A stretch of DNA of 18,830 nucleotides, taken from NCBI GenBank assembly GCA_016882585.1, contig VGPP01000019.1, positions 1-18,830 on the forward strand, written 5' to 3'. Below the pieces are notes generated by a model. That model worked only from the letters and a program-made list of their open reading frames with translations. It was not told the origin of the DNA and did no database searches. Below, in pieces: positions 6,963 to 13,556 of the stretch; within the stretch, counting starts at the first letter, position 1; every line of letters starts with the position of its first letter. The DNA comes from Cyanobacteria bacterium M_surface_7_m2_037 (GTDB taxonomy: Bacteria; Cyanobacteriota; Cyanobacteriia; PCC-6307; Cyanobiaceae). The translations under genes were made by a program, and so were the position numbers.

Positions 6963-7120
6963 CGCCCTCATCACCACACTAACGAGAGCAGACGTGCACG
7001 AGGCACCCAACAGCACAAACAACAGAATCTCTCAAGGCGTGATGACAGTTGATCAAGCAAGCATGAAGAAAGCAGCAATCGCGTGCAGCACAAGCCATTC
7101 GCGCACAGAATGAAGGGAGA
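6963..7120. other. Gene-free stretch between PilZ and AraC genes
   Basis: This roughly 160-nt segment is more A-rich than its surroundings. Short frames exist (for example from ATG 6954, 53 codons) but read as low-complexity Thr/Ser/Asn with no motif. No terminator or RNA gene is evident. Confidence 0.4.
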
Positions 7121-7127
7121 AAGGAGG
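7121..7127 (+). promoter_or_regulatory. Very strong ribosome binding site before a CTG start
   Basis: AAGGAGG matches the anti-Shine-Dalgarno fully and stands 5 nt before CTG 7133. The frame behind it has no ATG, GTG or TTG from its opening at 7067 until TTG 7364, which would cut off the first helix-turn-helix. Confidence 0.6.
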
Positions 7128-7132
7128 ACCCA

Positions 7133-7645
7133 CTGTTACACGTTCTGCATCAGCCACATCCCAGTGAAAGCTTCGAGCAGCACAAAATCATCCTGAGCGT
7201 CGTTCAATACTTTTCAGACCACTACAACGAACCGATCAGCATTCCTGAATTAAGCAGGCAGCTCGGCATCTCGATCCTGCATATCGAAACAGCTTTCGAC
7301 CTCTACAAAGGAAAAACAGCTAACCAGGCACTCCTGGAATACAGGCTCAATCGCCTGTGCGATTTGATGTCGAAGGATCCATCCCAAGACATCGGCCAAC
7401 AAATCAACGACTGCGGCCTCAACGCCAAGATCCATTCATGGGTGACCGCATTTGCGGAAACCAACCTTCAGTTCATCGCTTGCTTCGGCATTGATCTGAT
7501 CGAATACCACCAGCAATGCTTCCTGGCCATGGCCGCTCGCCTGCAAGCACAACACCTGATCAGCCATGAAGACAACCACGATGAGCGCATCGGTTCGCCA
7601 CCACACGAGACCCTGCTGATGACCCGCTTTCACGGCCTGCCGTGA
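7133..7645 (+). CDS. AraC-family transcriptional regulator, apparent CTG start
   Basis: The frame codes 170 residues with the two helix-turn-helix units of an AraC DNA-binding domain. The first is at about 18-80 (YFSDHYNEPISIPELSRQLG, then FDLYKGKTANQALLEYRLN); the second is at about 84-127 (DIGQQINDCGLNAK, then FGIDLIEYHQQC). The Rl..a..lm..dp linker is conserved. There is no N-terminal effector domain, and about 40 polar residues follow the domain. The start is unusual: the only codon placed correctly behind AAGGAGG is CTG 7133. Codon use is more A/T-rich than the core genes, suggesting transfer. Starting at TTG 7364 would leave 93 residues and lose half the domain. The target is unknown; the PilZ gene upstream is a natural candidate partner. 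Confidence 0.7.
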   Translation: MLHVLHQPHPSESFEQHKIILSVVQYFSDHYNEPISIPELSRQLGISILHIETAFDLYKGKTANQALLEYRLNRLCDLMSKDPSQDIGQQINDCGLNAKIHSWVTAFAETNLQFIACFGIDLIEYHQQCFLAMAARLQAQHLISHEDNHDERIGSPPHETLLMTRFHGLP

Positions 7646-7666
7646 CAGGCCCCTTGCTGATCGTGA

Positions 7667-7778
7667 TCAACGAGCCGCACTCGCCGCCTGGAGCTCCGAA
7701 AGAGCATCACCCAGCAGCAACAGACGGCTCGCGATCACCAGCGTGCGATCGGAGCTAGGTGTGTAGTCCCACCAGGTT
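7667..7778 (-). pseudogene. 3' remnant of a disrupted gene
   Basis: On the minus strand a frame reads WWDYTPSSDRTLVIASRLLL, then LGDALSELQAASAAR and a stop at 7667. This has the look of a natural protein C-terminus (hydrophobic helix, then Ala/Ser-rich end, G/C third positions). Its upstream part is replaced by the IS481 fragment, so only about 28-37 codons remain. The exact right end depends on where the IS begins (7761-7790). The original gene is not recognised. Confidence 0.4.
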
Positions 7779-7993
7779 GTTCAGCTGACAAAGGGGTGTG
7801 AGCTCGTCAGGGTCGGTGTGTCACCCCCGTCCCCTGAGCTCACATTCCATGCATACCCACCCAAATGCTCAGCTGACACCCCTCGGCCGAGAACGGTTGC
7901 TGCGTCGACACATTGATCACGGTGAAAGCCTCGCCTTCCTGGCTACTCAGGCGGGGATCAGCGTCCGGACTGCCTACAAGTGGCTGGCGAGAC
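7761..7993 (+). mobile_element. 5' fragment of an IS481-family insertion sequence
   Basis: The segment holds the start of an IS481-type transposase gene and its leader. The left boundary is uncertain: it could be TGTGTAGTCCC at 7761 or TGTTCAGCTGACA near 7779. The right boundary is where the sequence changes to the antisense of the integrase, at about 7992-8000. The rest of the transposase (including the DDE catalytic core) and the other inverted repeat are absent from the window. Confidence 0.65.
7849..7993 (+). pseudogene. IS481-family transposase, N-terminal fragment
   Basis: ATG 7849 starts MHTHPNAQLTPLGRERLLRR, then HIDHGESLAFLATQAGISVRTAYKWLAR. This is the characteristic N-terminal helix-turn-helix of IS481-family transposases (start MHxHPNAxLT, then a VSxRTxYKWLxRY-type recognition helix). 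After about 48 residues the frame continues only as antisense of the integrase gene to 8283 and stops being transposase-like. The DDE domain is missing, so it is non-functional. Confidence 0.75.
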
Positions 7994-9250
7994 AATCACC
8001 GCAGCCACATCCGCATAGTTCCAGGTCGTTGTTTCTCTGGCGCGAATCGCATAGGCGTGGCGCAGGTCATAGGGCACGCAGCGCTCCTTTCTCTTCTGGG
8101 CCTTCTTCTTGCCCTGGGCAGGTGCTGTTTCCACCCAGGCGTAGAGCTTGGTTTTCAGTTCAAACTCAGCCTTGGCATCGGAGCTGCGCAGCTTGTGGCA
8201 GCACACAGCCCCCAGCCGTTCGTTGTTATCGCAGCGCTTCACCAGATCGCGTTCGGGATCAAACGGCTGGCCGTCTTCATTGACGAACTTGGGTACATAG
8301 CGGCGGCGCAGCTCCTCGAGCCTTTGCTCTCCGTTCTCGCCGCCCAGTTGATAGCGCTCCACCCACTCCGCAGGGAGCGGTAGCGCCACCCGGAAGCCCG
8401 TTTTGGTCACCCTGATATGGCGAGCAGCCACGCCGATGCTCACCATCCCCTGCTCATCAGGGAGTTCGGCGATGTGCCACACCTCATGCGGCCGTAATCC
8501 ATAGGTGGCCACCATCGCGAACACCCAGCCCCAGAGCGGGTCGTCCTCCACCACCTGATCCAGCCACTCCTGGACCGCGGCCGTGCTTGGGATGCGGCGT
8601 CTGGATTCACCAGCGGCCACCAGGGCTCCCTTCTTGCGGTTCACCATCCCCTTGAGTTCCTCGCTCAGGCTCTCCGGTGCAATCGCTCCATAGCCAGCGC
8701 GGCGCAGCAGTGACACCACCTCACGTTTCTGGCGGAAGCCCTGGCGGTGCGTGGCCATCGGGATCAGCGGCGCCGTTGGATCCTCAAGCCGTGCCTTGAG
8801 GCTCTCGCTGTTGTGCAAGGCAAACCGCCGTACATCCGCCTCCGTAGCCGGGCGATCCGCCGGGAGCAGGCAGAAGTAGCCCTTGCCCTTGAACGGGCCC
8901 ACCAGGTTCATGTTCACCCCCTGGCCCCGTTGGAACGCCACGACCGCGTCGCAGATCTCAGGCCAGCAGGGGGCACTGCAATCAGTGCTCGCGAGGTCTT
9001 CCTGGCCATCGGGAAGCACGGCGGGCCTGCCGCTGCGGGTGGCCTCGATCAACAGGTCCTGCAGGCTCTCGATCGCCTCAGGGTCTGCTGCGGCATAGCC
9101 CTTCACCGTGTGCTCACGGGTCGTGCCGCCCTTGCCCAGCTGGTACACCGTGATCCAGGGGCTTCTCCGGTGCTCTCTCAGCCGGTAGCGGGCGCCGAAG
9201 GCGCGCAGCACCGCATTGCAGCGCTGCATGGGGCTCTGAATGGTGGCCAT
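7958..9250 (-). pseudogene. Phage-type tyrosine recombinase (integrase), catalytic C-terminus lost
   Basis: From ATG 9250 about 419 native residues remain. An N-terminal core-binding-like region is followed by the catalytic domain with box I (ATYGLRPHEVW, first Arg) and box II (YDLRHAYAIRA, second Arg). The sequence then leaves the family: after NYADVAAV the last residues (VSPATCRQSGR) are the antisense of the IS481 fragment. The expected MGH/W motif and nucleophilic Tyr are gone, so the enzyme cannot be active. The box II His is Tyr here. A GTG start at 9304 is possible. The gene lies 230 nt downstream of tRNA-Lys on the same strand, the classic position of a tRNA-targeting island integrase. 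Confidence 0.8.
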
Positions 9251-9307
9251 GGGAAACGCATCTCTGTCGTGAGTGTTCCCACTGATCAGATCCCAGAACC
9301 CCACCGA

Positions 9308-9324
9308 GTCTCAGCGGATGAGAC
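9308..9324 (-). promoter_or_regulatory. Small inverted repeat in the integrase leader
   Basis: GTCTCA and TGAGAC arms (6 bp) flank a 5-nt loop just upstream of the alternative GTG 9304. It may be a leader hairpin or a protein site; no U-tract follows. Confidence 0.3.
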
Positions 9325-9332
9325 GGGGTAGA

Positions 9333-9356
9333 TTCCTTGGGACTTGTCCCAAGGAA
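9333..9356. promoter_or_regulatory. 24-bp perfect inverted repeat upstream of the integrase
   Basis: Arms TTCCTTGGGAC and GTCCCAAGGAA are perfectly complementary (11 bp each) around a central TT. It lies 29 bp upstream of GTG 9304 and 83 bp upstream of ATG 9250, between integrase and tRNA. The near-continuous symmetry suits an operator for a dimeric repressor or a recombination-accessory site better than a terminator, as no T-run follows. Confidence 0.5.
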
Positions 9357-9483
9357 ATGACACAACTACGGTTTTCGGCGAATCTCCCTGGACTCATTTC
9401 GCCCGGAATAGAGTGCCTTCAGAAGCCCTGAAATCCCTTGCGCCGCAGAGCTTAGCCCTTGCAGTCTAAACGATCTCAAAAAA

Positions 9484-9555
9484 TGGGTCGTCTGAGATTC
9501 GAACTCAGGACCAATCGGTTAAAAGCCGAGTGCTCTACCGCTGAGCTAACGACCC
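9484..9555 (-). tRNA. trnK: tRNA-Lys (UUU anticodon)
   Basis: The minus strand reads GGGTCGTTAGCTCAGCGGTA for the acceptor and D arm, then CGGCTTTTAACCG for the anticodon arm (anticodon TTT), and GAGTTCGAATCTC for the T arm. The acceptor stem GGGTCGT/ACGACCC closes perfectly, with discriminator A at 9484. It is 72 nt with no encoded CCA, as usual in cyanobacteria. Six T residues follow the 3' end directly. The gene is intact, and the neighbouring integrase suggests its 3' half served as attachment site. Confidence 0.97.
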
Positions 9556-9681
9556 GCCCGGAGCTGGAGAACCAGGTTCGGGGGTGGCCCTTGCGGGCAC
9601 CACGTGAACGTATCACCCGGAGGGGCCGCCCTCCAACCGCGCCGAGAATGGGGAGCCGAAGCCGCCGCTCGCCTACCCGCC

Positions 9682-10209
9682 ATGCCTGATCAGCCCTGGC
9701 CTCAGCCCACGGTGCATCCCGATGCCTGGGTGGCCGATTCGGCCGTGCTGATCGGTGATGTGCGCCTGGCCGCCGGGGCCAGCCTCTGGCCCACCGCCGT
9801 AGCCCGCGGCGACGTGTGCGCCATCACCATCGGCGAGGGCAGCAATGTGCAAGACGGAGCGGTGCTGCATGGCGACCCCGGCCAGCCCGTCATGATCGGC
9901 GCCGACGTGACCATCGGCCACCGGGCCGTGGTGCATGGCGCCACCTTGGACGACGGCTGCCTGATCGGCATCGGCGCCATCGTGCTCAACGGCGTCACCG
10001 TGGGGGCTGGAGCGCTTGTGGCGGCCGGATCGGTGGTCACCAAGAACGTGCCAGAGCGGGCGCTGGTGATGGGTGCACCGGCCCAGGTGAAGCGCGAGCT
10101 GAGCGAGGAGCAGGCAGCGGAGCAACGCGAACACGCCCGCCGCTACCGCGAACTGGCGATGGCCCACGCAGGCCGCAGCAGCGATCCGGGCTTTCGGCAG
10201 GAGAGCTGA
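9682..10209 (+). CDS. Gamma-carbonic-anhydrase-like left-handed beta-helix protein
   Basis: The 175 residues contain hexapeptide repeats ([I/V]G-type turns at IGDVRL, IGEGSN, IGADVT, IGIGAI and VGAGALV) forming a left-handed beta-helix. Three metal-ligand histidines stand in the family positions: His63 (VLHGD), His80 (TIGHRAVVH) and His85. RGD at 42-44 and NVQD at 55-58 are also family-typical. Relatives are YrdA/PaaY-type proteins and CcmM N-terminal domains; some hydrate CO2, others have no shown activity. A charged C-terminal helix (SEEQAAEQREHARRYRELA) follows. The N-terminus lacks CcmM's RbcS-like repeats, so this is the stand-alone form. ATG 9682 is used; a longer start at 9604 adds Arg/Ala-rich sequence without support. 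Confidence 0.88.
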   Translation: MPDQPWPQPTVHPDAWVADSAVLIGDVRLAAGASLWPTAVARGDVCAITIGEGSNVQDGAVLHGDPGQPVMIGADVTIGHRAVVHGATLDDGCLIGIGAIVLNGVTVGAGALVAAGSVVTKNVPERALVMGAPAQVKRELSEEQAAEQREHARRYRELAMAHAGRSSDPGFRQES

Positions 10210-10241
10210 AGGGCGCGCTGAATTGCTGCGAATTCAGTCAA

Positions 10242-10255
10242 CTGCCCATGGGCAG
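10242..10255. repeat. 14-bp perfect palindrome between the gamma-CA-like gene and psbY
   Basis: CTGCCCATGGGCAG is self-complementary. It lies 33 nt after the upstream stop and 25 bp before the putative psbY -10. With no T-run it is a poor terminator; an operator role for psbY is possible. Confidence 0.3.
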
Positions 10256-10279
10256 GCTCGGGGAGCTGGGGATGGTCCG

Positions 10280-10285
10280 TAAGAT
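10280..10285 (+). promoter_or_regulatory. Putative psbY -10 element
   Basis: TAAGAT ends 29 nt before ATG 10315, a good -10 hexamer in an otherwise GC-rich region. No clear -35 is seen. Confidence 0.4.
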
Positions 10286-10314
10286 CAAGCCACGCACCTC
10301 CGTAACGCCAAGCC

Positions 10315-10437
10315 ATGGACGCCCGGCTTCTGCTCGTTGTCACCCCGATCGCGCTGGCCGCTGGCTGGGCTGTGTTCAATATCGGCCGCGCTGCTGTGGG
10401 TCAGCTTCAGATGATGCTGAAGCGCGCCAACGGCTGA
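10315..10437 (+). CDS. psbY: Photosystem II protein Y
   Basis: This 40-residue frame reads MDARLLLVVTPIALAAGWAV then FNIGRAAVGQLQMMLKRANG. The pattern fits cyanobacterial PsbY: a short polar start, one membrane span, AxWAVFNIG at the end of the span, and a basic amphipathic tail. PsbY is a single-span subunit at the edge of photosystem II near cytochrome b559. The gene stands alone on the plus strand with its own -10 (TAAGAT) and a strong terminator 48 nt after the stop, so it is probably a single transcript. The length equals the family norm. Confidence 0.85.
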   Translation: MDARLLLVVTPIALAAGWAVFNIGRAAVGQLQMMLKRANG

Positions 10438-10473
10438 TCGCGATCAGGACCCCGTCCTGATTGGAGCGCCAAT
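10434..10473 (+). other. Overlapping hairpins in the psbY 3' region
   Basis: Three inverted repeats follow or overlap the psbY stop: CTGATCG/CGATCAG at 10434-10447, ATCAGGAC/GTCCTGAT at 10443-10461, and ATTGG/CCAAT at 10460-10473. The first two share bases 10443-10447 and exclude each other. They precede the main terminator and may stabilise the mRNA end. Confidence 0.35.
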
Positions 10474-10484
10474 CTTCTCCACCC

Positions 10485-10509
10485 AGCCCCCGCTAGCCGG
10501 GGGCTTTTT
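10485..10509 (+). terminator. Rho-independent terminator of psbY
   Basis: The stem AGCCCCCG/CGGGGGCT with loop CTAGC is followed directly by TTTTT. It is the best intrinsic terminator in the window. Confidence 0.9.
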
Positions 10510-10539
10510 GATGGCCACAGCGGCAGGGCATGGAGTAGC

Positions 10540-11331
10540 TCACTGCCCGAAGGCCACCTGACAGGCCGCGTTGAGCAACTGCGCCTCGTCAGCGTTTTGC
10601 GGTGGACCACCGTTGAGGGTGCCGGAGCGGCAATCGGCGTTGAAGGTCACGTTGCTGTCGCCGTCATCCGCCTCGAAACTCACCTGCTGGCCATTGGCCA
10701 CAACGGAGCCGTAGTAAAGCGAGTAGTCCGAATTGGGCACCACGATGTAACTGGTCTGGTTGTTCACGGCGCTGTCCACCAGGCTGTCGATCAGCGCGAA
10801 GGTGGCCAGGCTGCCCAAACCCCAGGCAGCAGCTCTGGCCGGGTACCAGCCCCAGTTGTTCCAGCTGTTGCCGCCATACCAGCCGTAGCGCCACGGTCGA
10901 TTGTTGGCCCAGTTGCTGTTCACCCAGTTGGGTCGATGGCGATCCCAGGTGTTGATTGCTTTGCGGCGCGTGGTGTTGCGGTCGTGCACGCGATCGCTGC
11001 GGTTGCCCTGGCGAAGGTCGGTGCGGGAGGTGCGGTTGTCTTGACGGATCTCAACGCGGTCGTTCCGCGACGCGCTGCGCCCGCCGCCACCACCACCCCC
11101 ACTGAACGCCGCAAAGCCGGTGCGGGCACCGCTCCCTCGGCCGTGGGAGCCACCTCCCGATCGCAGCCCTCCACCTTTTCCGCCGCCGCCCTTACCGCCA
11201 CCGCCTTTCCCTCCACCGCGAGCGATCTGCACCGCCTCCGGCAGCTCCGTGGCTGCTTGCAGCGGCAACAGCGGCCCAACAACGCTCAGGCCCACGCACA
11301 ACACCGTGCTGATGCGAAGCAGTGGTTTCAT
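10540..11331 (-). CDS. Secreted Gly-rich / Asn-Trp-rich protein
   Basis: The 263 residues begin with a signal peptide (MKPLLRISTVLCVGLSVVGP, cleavage likely after LQA at 26). Segments follow in order: tandem GGGGK repeats and poly-Gly (38-85), a charged Arg/Asn/Asp segment (90-125, RQDNRTSRTDLRQGNRSD), a Trp/Asn/Tyr-rich segment (129-165), a hydrophobic helix AWGLGSLATFALIDSLV (170-185), and a C-terminal globular-looking part with Cys234 and Cys257. The low-complexity front suggests a flexible, surface-associated protein, perhaps nucleic-acid- or polysaccharide-binding, but no function is recognised. It overlaps the upstream secreted-protein gene by four bases (ATGA) and is the second gene of that operon. 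Confidence 0.78.
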   Translation of the reverse strand: MKPLLRISTVLCVGLSVVGPLLPLQAATELPEAVQIARGGGKGGGGKGGGGKGGGLRSGGGSHGRGSGARTGFAAFSGGGGGGGRSASRNDRVEIRQDNRTSRTDLRQGNRSDRVHDRNTTRRKAINTWDRHRPNWVNSNWANNRPWRYGWYGGNSWNNWGWYPARAAAWGLGSLATFALIDSLVDSAVNNQTSYIVVPNSDYSLYYGSVVANGQQVSFEADDGDSNVTFNADCRSGTLNGGPPQNADEAQLLNAACQVAFGQ

Positions 11332-11831
11332 CGTCCGATGGCCTCCAGCAAGCGACGGCAGCCGTCGTCAAAACAGGCGATATCCACCCGACCACTGGGG
11401 CTGAACGCCAAGCCCACCGTTTGGCGGTCGTCAAAAGCCGGACCCTGCGCATCGGCCTTCACATCGGCCAGGAAGGTGGGGTTCACCACGCAGAAGGCGC
11501 GGTCGTTGAAGCAGAGCTGGTTGGTGTTGAAGTTGATCCAGGCGTTGCGCACGCTGCTCCAGGGATCACCGCTCGACTTGCGCCCCTCAATGCGCACGGT
11601 GGGATCTTCAAGGATCCGGTAGCTGATCGTGCGGGCCCCGAGGCGATGGCGGTATTCGGTGGCATCCCCCACCTCCAGCGCTTCCACCTGGCAGGGCTGG
11701 GGTTTGCCTTTACCGATGGTGCAGGTGGTGTCGAGGCTGTAGATCAGCTCGCTTTCCGCCAGTGCCGGGGGCGAGGCGGCAACCGTCAGGCCCAAAGCAG
11801 AACCGAGCAGCAGCACCACAGGTCGCTTCAT
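11328..11831 (-). CDS. Secreted six-cysteine protein of unknown function
   Basis: The 167 residues start with a signal peptide ending ALA (residue 25) before ESELIYSLD. The mature part has six cysteines at 37, 47, 107, 114, 153 and 158, which could form three disulfides (C-x9-C, C-x6-C, C-x4-C), and a beta-rich look (RTISYRILEDPTVRIEG, WINFNTNQLCFND). It ends CFDDGCRRLLEAIGR. Location would be periplasm, lumen or outside. No family is recognised. It is the first gene of a two-gene minus-strand operon with the Gly-rich protein and is divergent from trmFO. Confidence 0.78.
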   Translation of the reverse strand: MKRPVVLLLGSALGLTVAASPPALAESELIYSLDTTCTIGKGKPQPCQVEALEVGDATEYRHRLGARTISYRILEDPTVRIEGRKSSGDPWSSVRNAWINFNTNQLCFNDRAFCVVNPTFLADVKADAQGPAFDDRQTVGLAFSPSGRVDIACFDDGCRRLLEAIGR

Positions 11832-11906
11832 GCGAGGGATGCAGAGTCGTCCCCCGCAACCTGATCACGCCGCACCGGAGCGTCAACTGCTGCTGCAGTT
11901 GCCCCG

Positions 11907-11912
11907 TAGGGT
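11907..11912 (+). promoter_or_regulatory. Putative -10 element of trmFO
   Basis: TAGGGT ends 22 nt before GTG 11935. It lies after the upstream alternative start at 11830, which supports the later GTG. Confidence 0.5.
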
Positions 11913-11934
11913 GAAGCCAAAGTGCGGCGCAGCG

Positions 11935-13317
11935 GTGCAGACGAACAGCGCAGAGGTGTTGGTGATCGGTGCCGGCTTAGCCGGCACTGAGGCCGCCTGG
12001 CAGATCGCCAGCGCCGGGGTGCCGGTGCGCTTGGTGGAGATGCGGCCGGTGCGCCGCTCCCCTGCCCACCACAGCAGTGAATTCGCCGAGCTGGTGTGCA
12101 GCAACAGCTTCGGGGCGCTGAGCAGCGACCGCGCCGCCGGCCTGCTGCAGGAAGAACTGCGCCGCCTGGGCTCCCTGGTGATCCGCACCGCCGATGAGCA
12201 CGCCGTGCCCGCCGGCGGCGCCCTGGCCGTGGATCGCGGCCGTTACAGCGCGGCGCTCACCGAAGCCCTCGAGCAACACCCGCTGGTGACGGTGGAACGC
12301 CGCGAGCACACCGAACTGCCCGGCCCCGGCCAGATCGCCGTGCTCGCCACCGGCCCGCTCACCAGCGAACCGCTGGCCGAACAGCTGCGCACCTTCACCG
12401 GCCGGGCCGACTGCCACTTCTTCGATGCCGCCAGCCCGATCGTGGAAGGCGAGAGCATTGATCTGAGCGTGGCCTTCCGCGCCTCCCGCTACGACAAGGG
12501 CGACGCCGACTACATCAACTGCCCGATGGACAAAGAGCAGTTCCTCGCCTTCCGCGAGGCGCTGCTGGCCGCCGAGCAGGCCGAGCTCAAGGATTTCGAA
12601 AAGGAGAACGCCACCTTCTTCGAGGGCTGCCTGCCGATCGAAGAACTCGCCCGCCGCGGCGAAGACACGATGCGCTACGGCCCGCTCAAGCCGATCGGCC
12701 TCTGGGATCCGCGCTGGGGCGATGTGAACGACCGCGACGTGCGCCGCGCCAAGCGCGCCTACGCCGTGGTGCAGCTGCGCCAGGAAGACAAGGACGGCCG
12801 CCTCTGGAACCTGGTGGGCTTCCAGACGAACCTCAAATGGGGGGAGCAGAAACGGGTGCTGCGGATGATCCCGGGGCTGGAGAACGCCGAGTTCGTGCGC
12901 TTCGGGGTGATGCACCGCAACACCTTCCTCGAGGCCCCGCAGCTGCTCGATCCCACCCTGCAGTTCCGCCAGCGCCCCACGCTGCTTGCGGCCGGGCAGA
13001 TCACCGGCACGGAGGGCTATGCGGCGGCGGTGGCTGGCGGCTGGCTGGCTGGCACCAATGCCGCAAGGCTGGCCAACGGCCAGGAGCCGCTGCAGCTGCC
13101 GGCCACCTCGATGATCGGGGCCCTCACCCACTTCATCGCCGAAGCCCCGAGCGAAAAATTCCAGCCGATGCCACCCAACTTCGGCCTGTTGCCCGAACTG
13201 CCCGAGCGCATCCGCGACAAGCGGCGGCGCTATGGCGCTTACCGCGATCGGGCCCTGGCGGATCTGGCGCCGTTCACGGGAGCACCATCACAGCCCGCAG
13301 CGCTCGTTCCAGCTTGA
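11935..13317 (+). CDS. trmFO: Methylenetetrahydrofolate-tRNA-(uracil-5-)-methyltransferase
   Basis: The 460-residue protein from GTG 11935 opens with the FAD-binding fold VLVIGAGLAGTEAAWQIA (GxGxxG at 12-17). It carries CSNSFGA (Cys55) and FEGCLPIEE (Cys232), corresponding to the two functional cysteines of Bacillus subtilis TrmFO. Other family blocks include MRYGPLKPIGL, YAVVQLRQED, NLVGFQTNLKWGEQ and GQITGTEGYAAAVAGG. The enzyme makes m5U54 in the tRNA T-loop using methylenetetrahydrofolate and FADH2. Starting at 11830 would add 35 residues without family resemblance and begin inside the divergent gene's leader. The last 13 or so residues (TGAPSQPAALVPA) lie antisense to the 3' end of a decayed mazF, so the native tail may have been altered. 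Confidence 0.95.
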   Translation: MQTNSAEVLVIGAGLAGTEAAWQIASAGVPVRLVEMRPVRRSPAHHSSEFAELVCSNSFGALSSDRAAGLLQEELRRLGSLVIRTADEHAVPAGGALAVDRGRYSAALTEALEQHPLVTVERREHTELPGPGQIAVLATGPLTSEPLAEQLRTFTGRADCHFFDAASPIVEGESIDLSVAFRASRYDKGDADYINCPMDKEQFLAFREALLAAEQAELKDFEKENATFFEGCLPIEELARRGEDTMRYGPLKPIGLWDPRWGDVNDRDVRRAKRAYAVVQLRQEDKDGRLWNLVGFQTNLKWGEQKRVLRMIPGLENAEFVRFGVMHRNTFLEAPQLLDPTLQFRQRPTLLAAGQITGTEGYAAAVAGGWLAGTNAARLANGQEPLQLPATSMIGALTHFIAEAPSEKFQPMPPNFGLLPELPERIRDKRRRYGAYRDRALADLAPFTGAPSQPAALVPA

Positions 13318-13556
13318 GCAGTTCTTCGGCGGTGAGGCGCGTGAGAGGGCCTTCACCAAGGCGCGCGCGATCAAGAGCGCGTGGCTGCTCCGCGCCTCAT
13401 CTGCGTGGTGAGCGGCACGACCAACACGGTGGGGATGCCGGCATCCGTGAGCAGATCCGCCTGAATCACGACGACCGGTCGAACTTTTCCCACTTCAGCT
13501 CCCTGATTGGGGTTGAGCCGCGCCACCCAAACCTCGCCGCGGCGAATCAACGCCAC
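13274..13556 (-). pseudogene. MazF/PemK-type toxin, internally deleted and frameshifted
   Basis: From GTG 13556 the first 58 codons give a good MazF N-terminus (RRGEVWVARLNPNQGAEVGK, VRPVVVIQADLL, VLVVPLTTQMRRG), then a stop at 13371. In another frame the sequence resumes with the MazF C-terminus: RALDRARLGEG, then PLTRLTAEELLKLERALRA and VMVLP, stop at 13274. Roughly 20 residues of the middle are missing at a join near 13385, so the gene is broken. MazF toxins are sequence-specific mRNA interferases. The start overlaps the antitoxin stop by 10 nt, and the 3' end overlaps the trmFO 3' end by 44 nt, tail to tail. Confidence 0.8.

Noticed and set aside
6954..7115. Possible 53-aa gene between PilZ and AraC
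   Set aside because: No ribosome site, low-complexity content, and overlap with the PilZ end.
7994..8283. Extension of the IS481 transposase frame
   Set aside because: After about 7993 it reads the antisense of the integrase, and the residues no longer match a transposase.
10597..11622. 341-codon plus-strand frame
   Set aside because: It lies opposite the two secreted-protein genes, which have signal peptides and an ATGA overlap; the frame itself is Val/Ala/Pro-rich noise.
11977..13131. 384-codon minus-strand frame
   Set aside because: Antisense of trmFO, which is a certain gene; the product is low-complexity Gly/Ala/His without family features.
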